A stretch of 7,016 nt of DNA, taken from the NCBI GenBank assembly GCA_946184195.1, contig CAMHEP010000077.1, forward strand, positions 1-7,016, read 5' to 3'. This DNA comes from an uncultured Bacteroidales bacterium (GTDB lineage: Bacteria > Bacteroidota > Bacteroidia > Bacteroidales > Paludibacteraceae). Made by a program: the position numbers and the translations under genes. Of the stretch, positions 6,317 to 7,016 are shown one piece after another (the stretch's first letter is position 1; each line of letters begins with the position of its first letter). The notes under the pieces were generated by a model. That model was given only the letters and a program-made list of their open reading frames with translations, did no database searches and was not told the DNA's origin.

Positions 6317-7016
6317 ACCGTATACGCGCCTATCAGGAGGAGCGGCTGCGTGAGCAGATAGCCTATCTGGCTCAGCACTCACCGTATTATAGTCGTATGT
6401 TTCGTGAAGAGGGTATCGACCCTGCGTCTATCCGCACATTGGATGACCTCTCGCGACTGCCTTTCACCGACAAGAACGACCTGCAACGTCATAATGCAGA
6501 CTTCCTCTGTGTGCCGCGCGAGGATATCATCGATTATATCACTACCTCCGGTACGATGGGTGACCCTGTCACATTCGGTTGTACGGAGAAAGACCTGCAA
6601 CGCTTGGCGTATAACGAGCGTAAGTCGTTTGCCTGTGCAGGCTTAGGGCGGGGTAGCGTGCTGCAACTCATGACTACCATGGACAAGCGTTTTATGGCGG
6701 GACTCGCTTACTGGTTGGGCATACGCGATTTAGGAGCCGGTATTATCCGTGTGGGAAACGGCGTGCCGGAACTGCAGTGGGATACGATACATCGGCTGAG
6801 TCCAGATGCCGTGATGTGTGTGCCGTCTTTTATCCTCCGCCTGATTGACTATGCGGAGCAGAACGGTATAGACTATCGTCATTCGTCTATTCGCAAGATC
6901 ATCGGTATCGGCGAGGGACTGCGTAACCAGGATTTCTCGCTCAACCTGCTCGGTGAACGAATCCACGACAAATGGCCGGAGGTACAACTCTATGCCACCT
7001 ATTCATCCACCGAGAT
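6271..7016 (+). CDS. AMP-forming acid ligase, phenylacetate-CoA ligase-like (3' partial)
   Basis: The N-terminal 248 codons of an adenylate-forming enzyme of the PaaK/phenylacetate-CoA ligase type are present; the reading frame stays open to the window end. The family is about 420-440 residues, so a little over half is seen. Supporting motifs are the opening AYLAQHSPYYSRMF, LSRLPFTDKNDL, the ATP-binding loop TTSGTMGDPV (91-100) and ATYSSTE at 242-248, the Y-x-x-T-E adenine-pocket motif just before the cut. Such enzymes activate carboxylic acids, often aromatic, as acyl-adenylates for transfer to CoA or an ACP. Here it could load the aromatic starter unit, a role ApeH plays in the described Gram-negative pathway; that is inference. 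The start is uncertain: ATG 6271 has an AGAGGA sequence about ten bases upstream and overlaps the hydrolase gene by 46 bases, whereas ATG 6292 (seven residues shorter) overlaps by 25. I prefer 6271 only slightly. Confidence 0.88.
   Translation, partial: METSFYTMDIEFESLDRIRAYQEERLREQIAYLAQHSPYYSRMFREEGIDPASIRTLDDLSRLPFTDKNDLQRHNADFLCVPREDIIDYITTSGTMGDPVTFGCTEKDLQRLAYNERKSFACAGLGRGSVLQLMTTMDKRFMAGLAYWLGIRDLGAGIIRVGNGVPELQWDTIHRLSPDAVMCVPSFILRLIDYAEQNGIDYRHSSIRKIIGIGEGLRNQDFSLNLLGERIHDKWPEVQLYATYSSTE

Noticed and set aside
1..7016. tRNA or rRNA genes, CRISPR arrays, insertion sequences, terminators or promoters.
   Set aside because: The window is coding almost end to end on one strand, with no spaced repeats, transposase motifs or intergenic room for a promoter or terminator; the operon promoter must lie upstream of position 1.

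Overview
The window is one continuous run of eight same-strand genes with no real intergenic space; only 1-5, 264-266 and 1974-1978 lie outside coding sequence. It reads as the interior of an aryl polyene / flexirubin-type pigment biosynthetic operon. The organism is most likely a member of the Bacteroidota, probably Bacteroidales. The protein sequences resemble gut-type Bacteroidales versions of these families, most start codons lack a Shine-Dalgarno sequence, and G+C looks close to one half. The genus cannot be resolved from this window. Family comparisons below are from memory, since no search was run.

Layout, left to right: (1) an acyl carrier protein; (2) a ketosynthase with an intact Cys-His-His triad, fused to a chain-length-factor-like C-terminal domain; (3) a four-helix ArnE/EamA-type membrane protein; (4) a very small LolA-like protein; (5) a hot-dog 3-hydroxyacyl-ACP dehydratase; (6) an 835-residue protein joining a family 2 glycosyltransferase, a lysophospholipid acyltransferase and an FAD-dependent phytoene-desaturase-like oxidoreductase; (7) a secreted alpha/beta hydrolase; (8) a phenylacetate-CoA-ligase-like AMP-forming enzyme cut by the window end.

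How they may work together (inference from related pathways): the ligase activates an aromatic starter acid. The ACP carries the growing chain, which the ketosynthase/chain-length factor extends and the dehydratase unsaturates. A ketoreductase must also be needed and is not in this window. The glycosyltransferase and acyltransferase domains would attach the polyene to a sugar or lipid. The small membrane protein and LolA-like protein would help move the product across the inner membrane and towards the outer membrane. The oxidoreductase and the exported hydrolase would be tailoring steps of unknown chemistry.

The most unusual aspect is compaction. Proteins that I recall as separate are fused (ketosynthase with chain-length factor; glycosyltransferase-acyltransferase with oxidoreductase). 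The LolA-like protein and the oxidoreductase domain each appear to lack a large internal segment of their families. Four of the seven gene junctions are nested overlaps of 14 to 47 bases. This points to a streamlined version of an aryl polyene pathway, though its chemistry cannot be read from the sequence alone.
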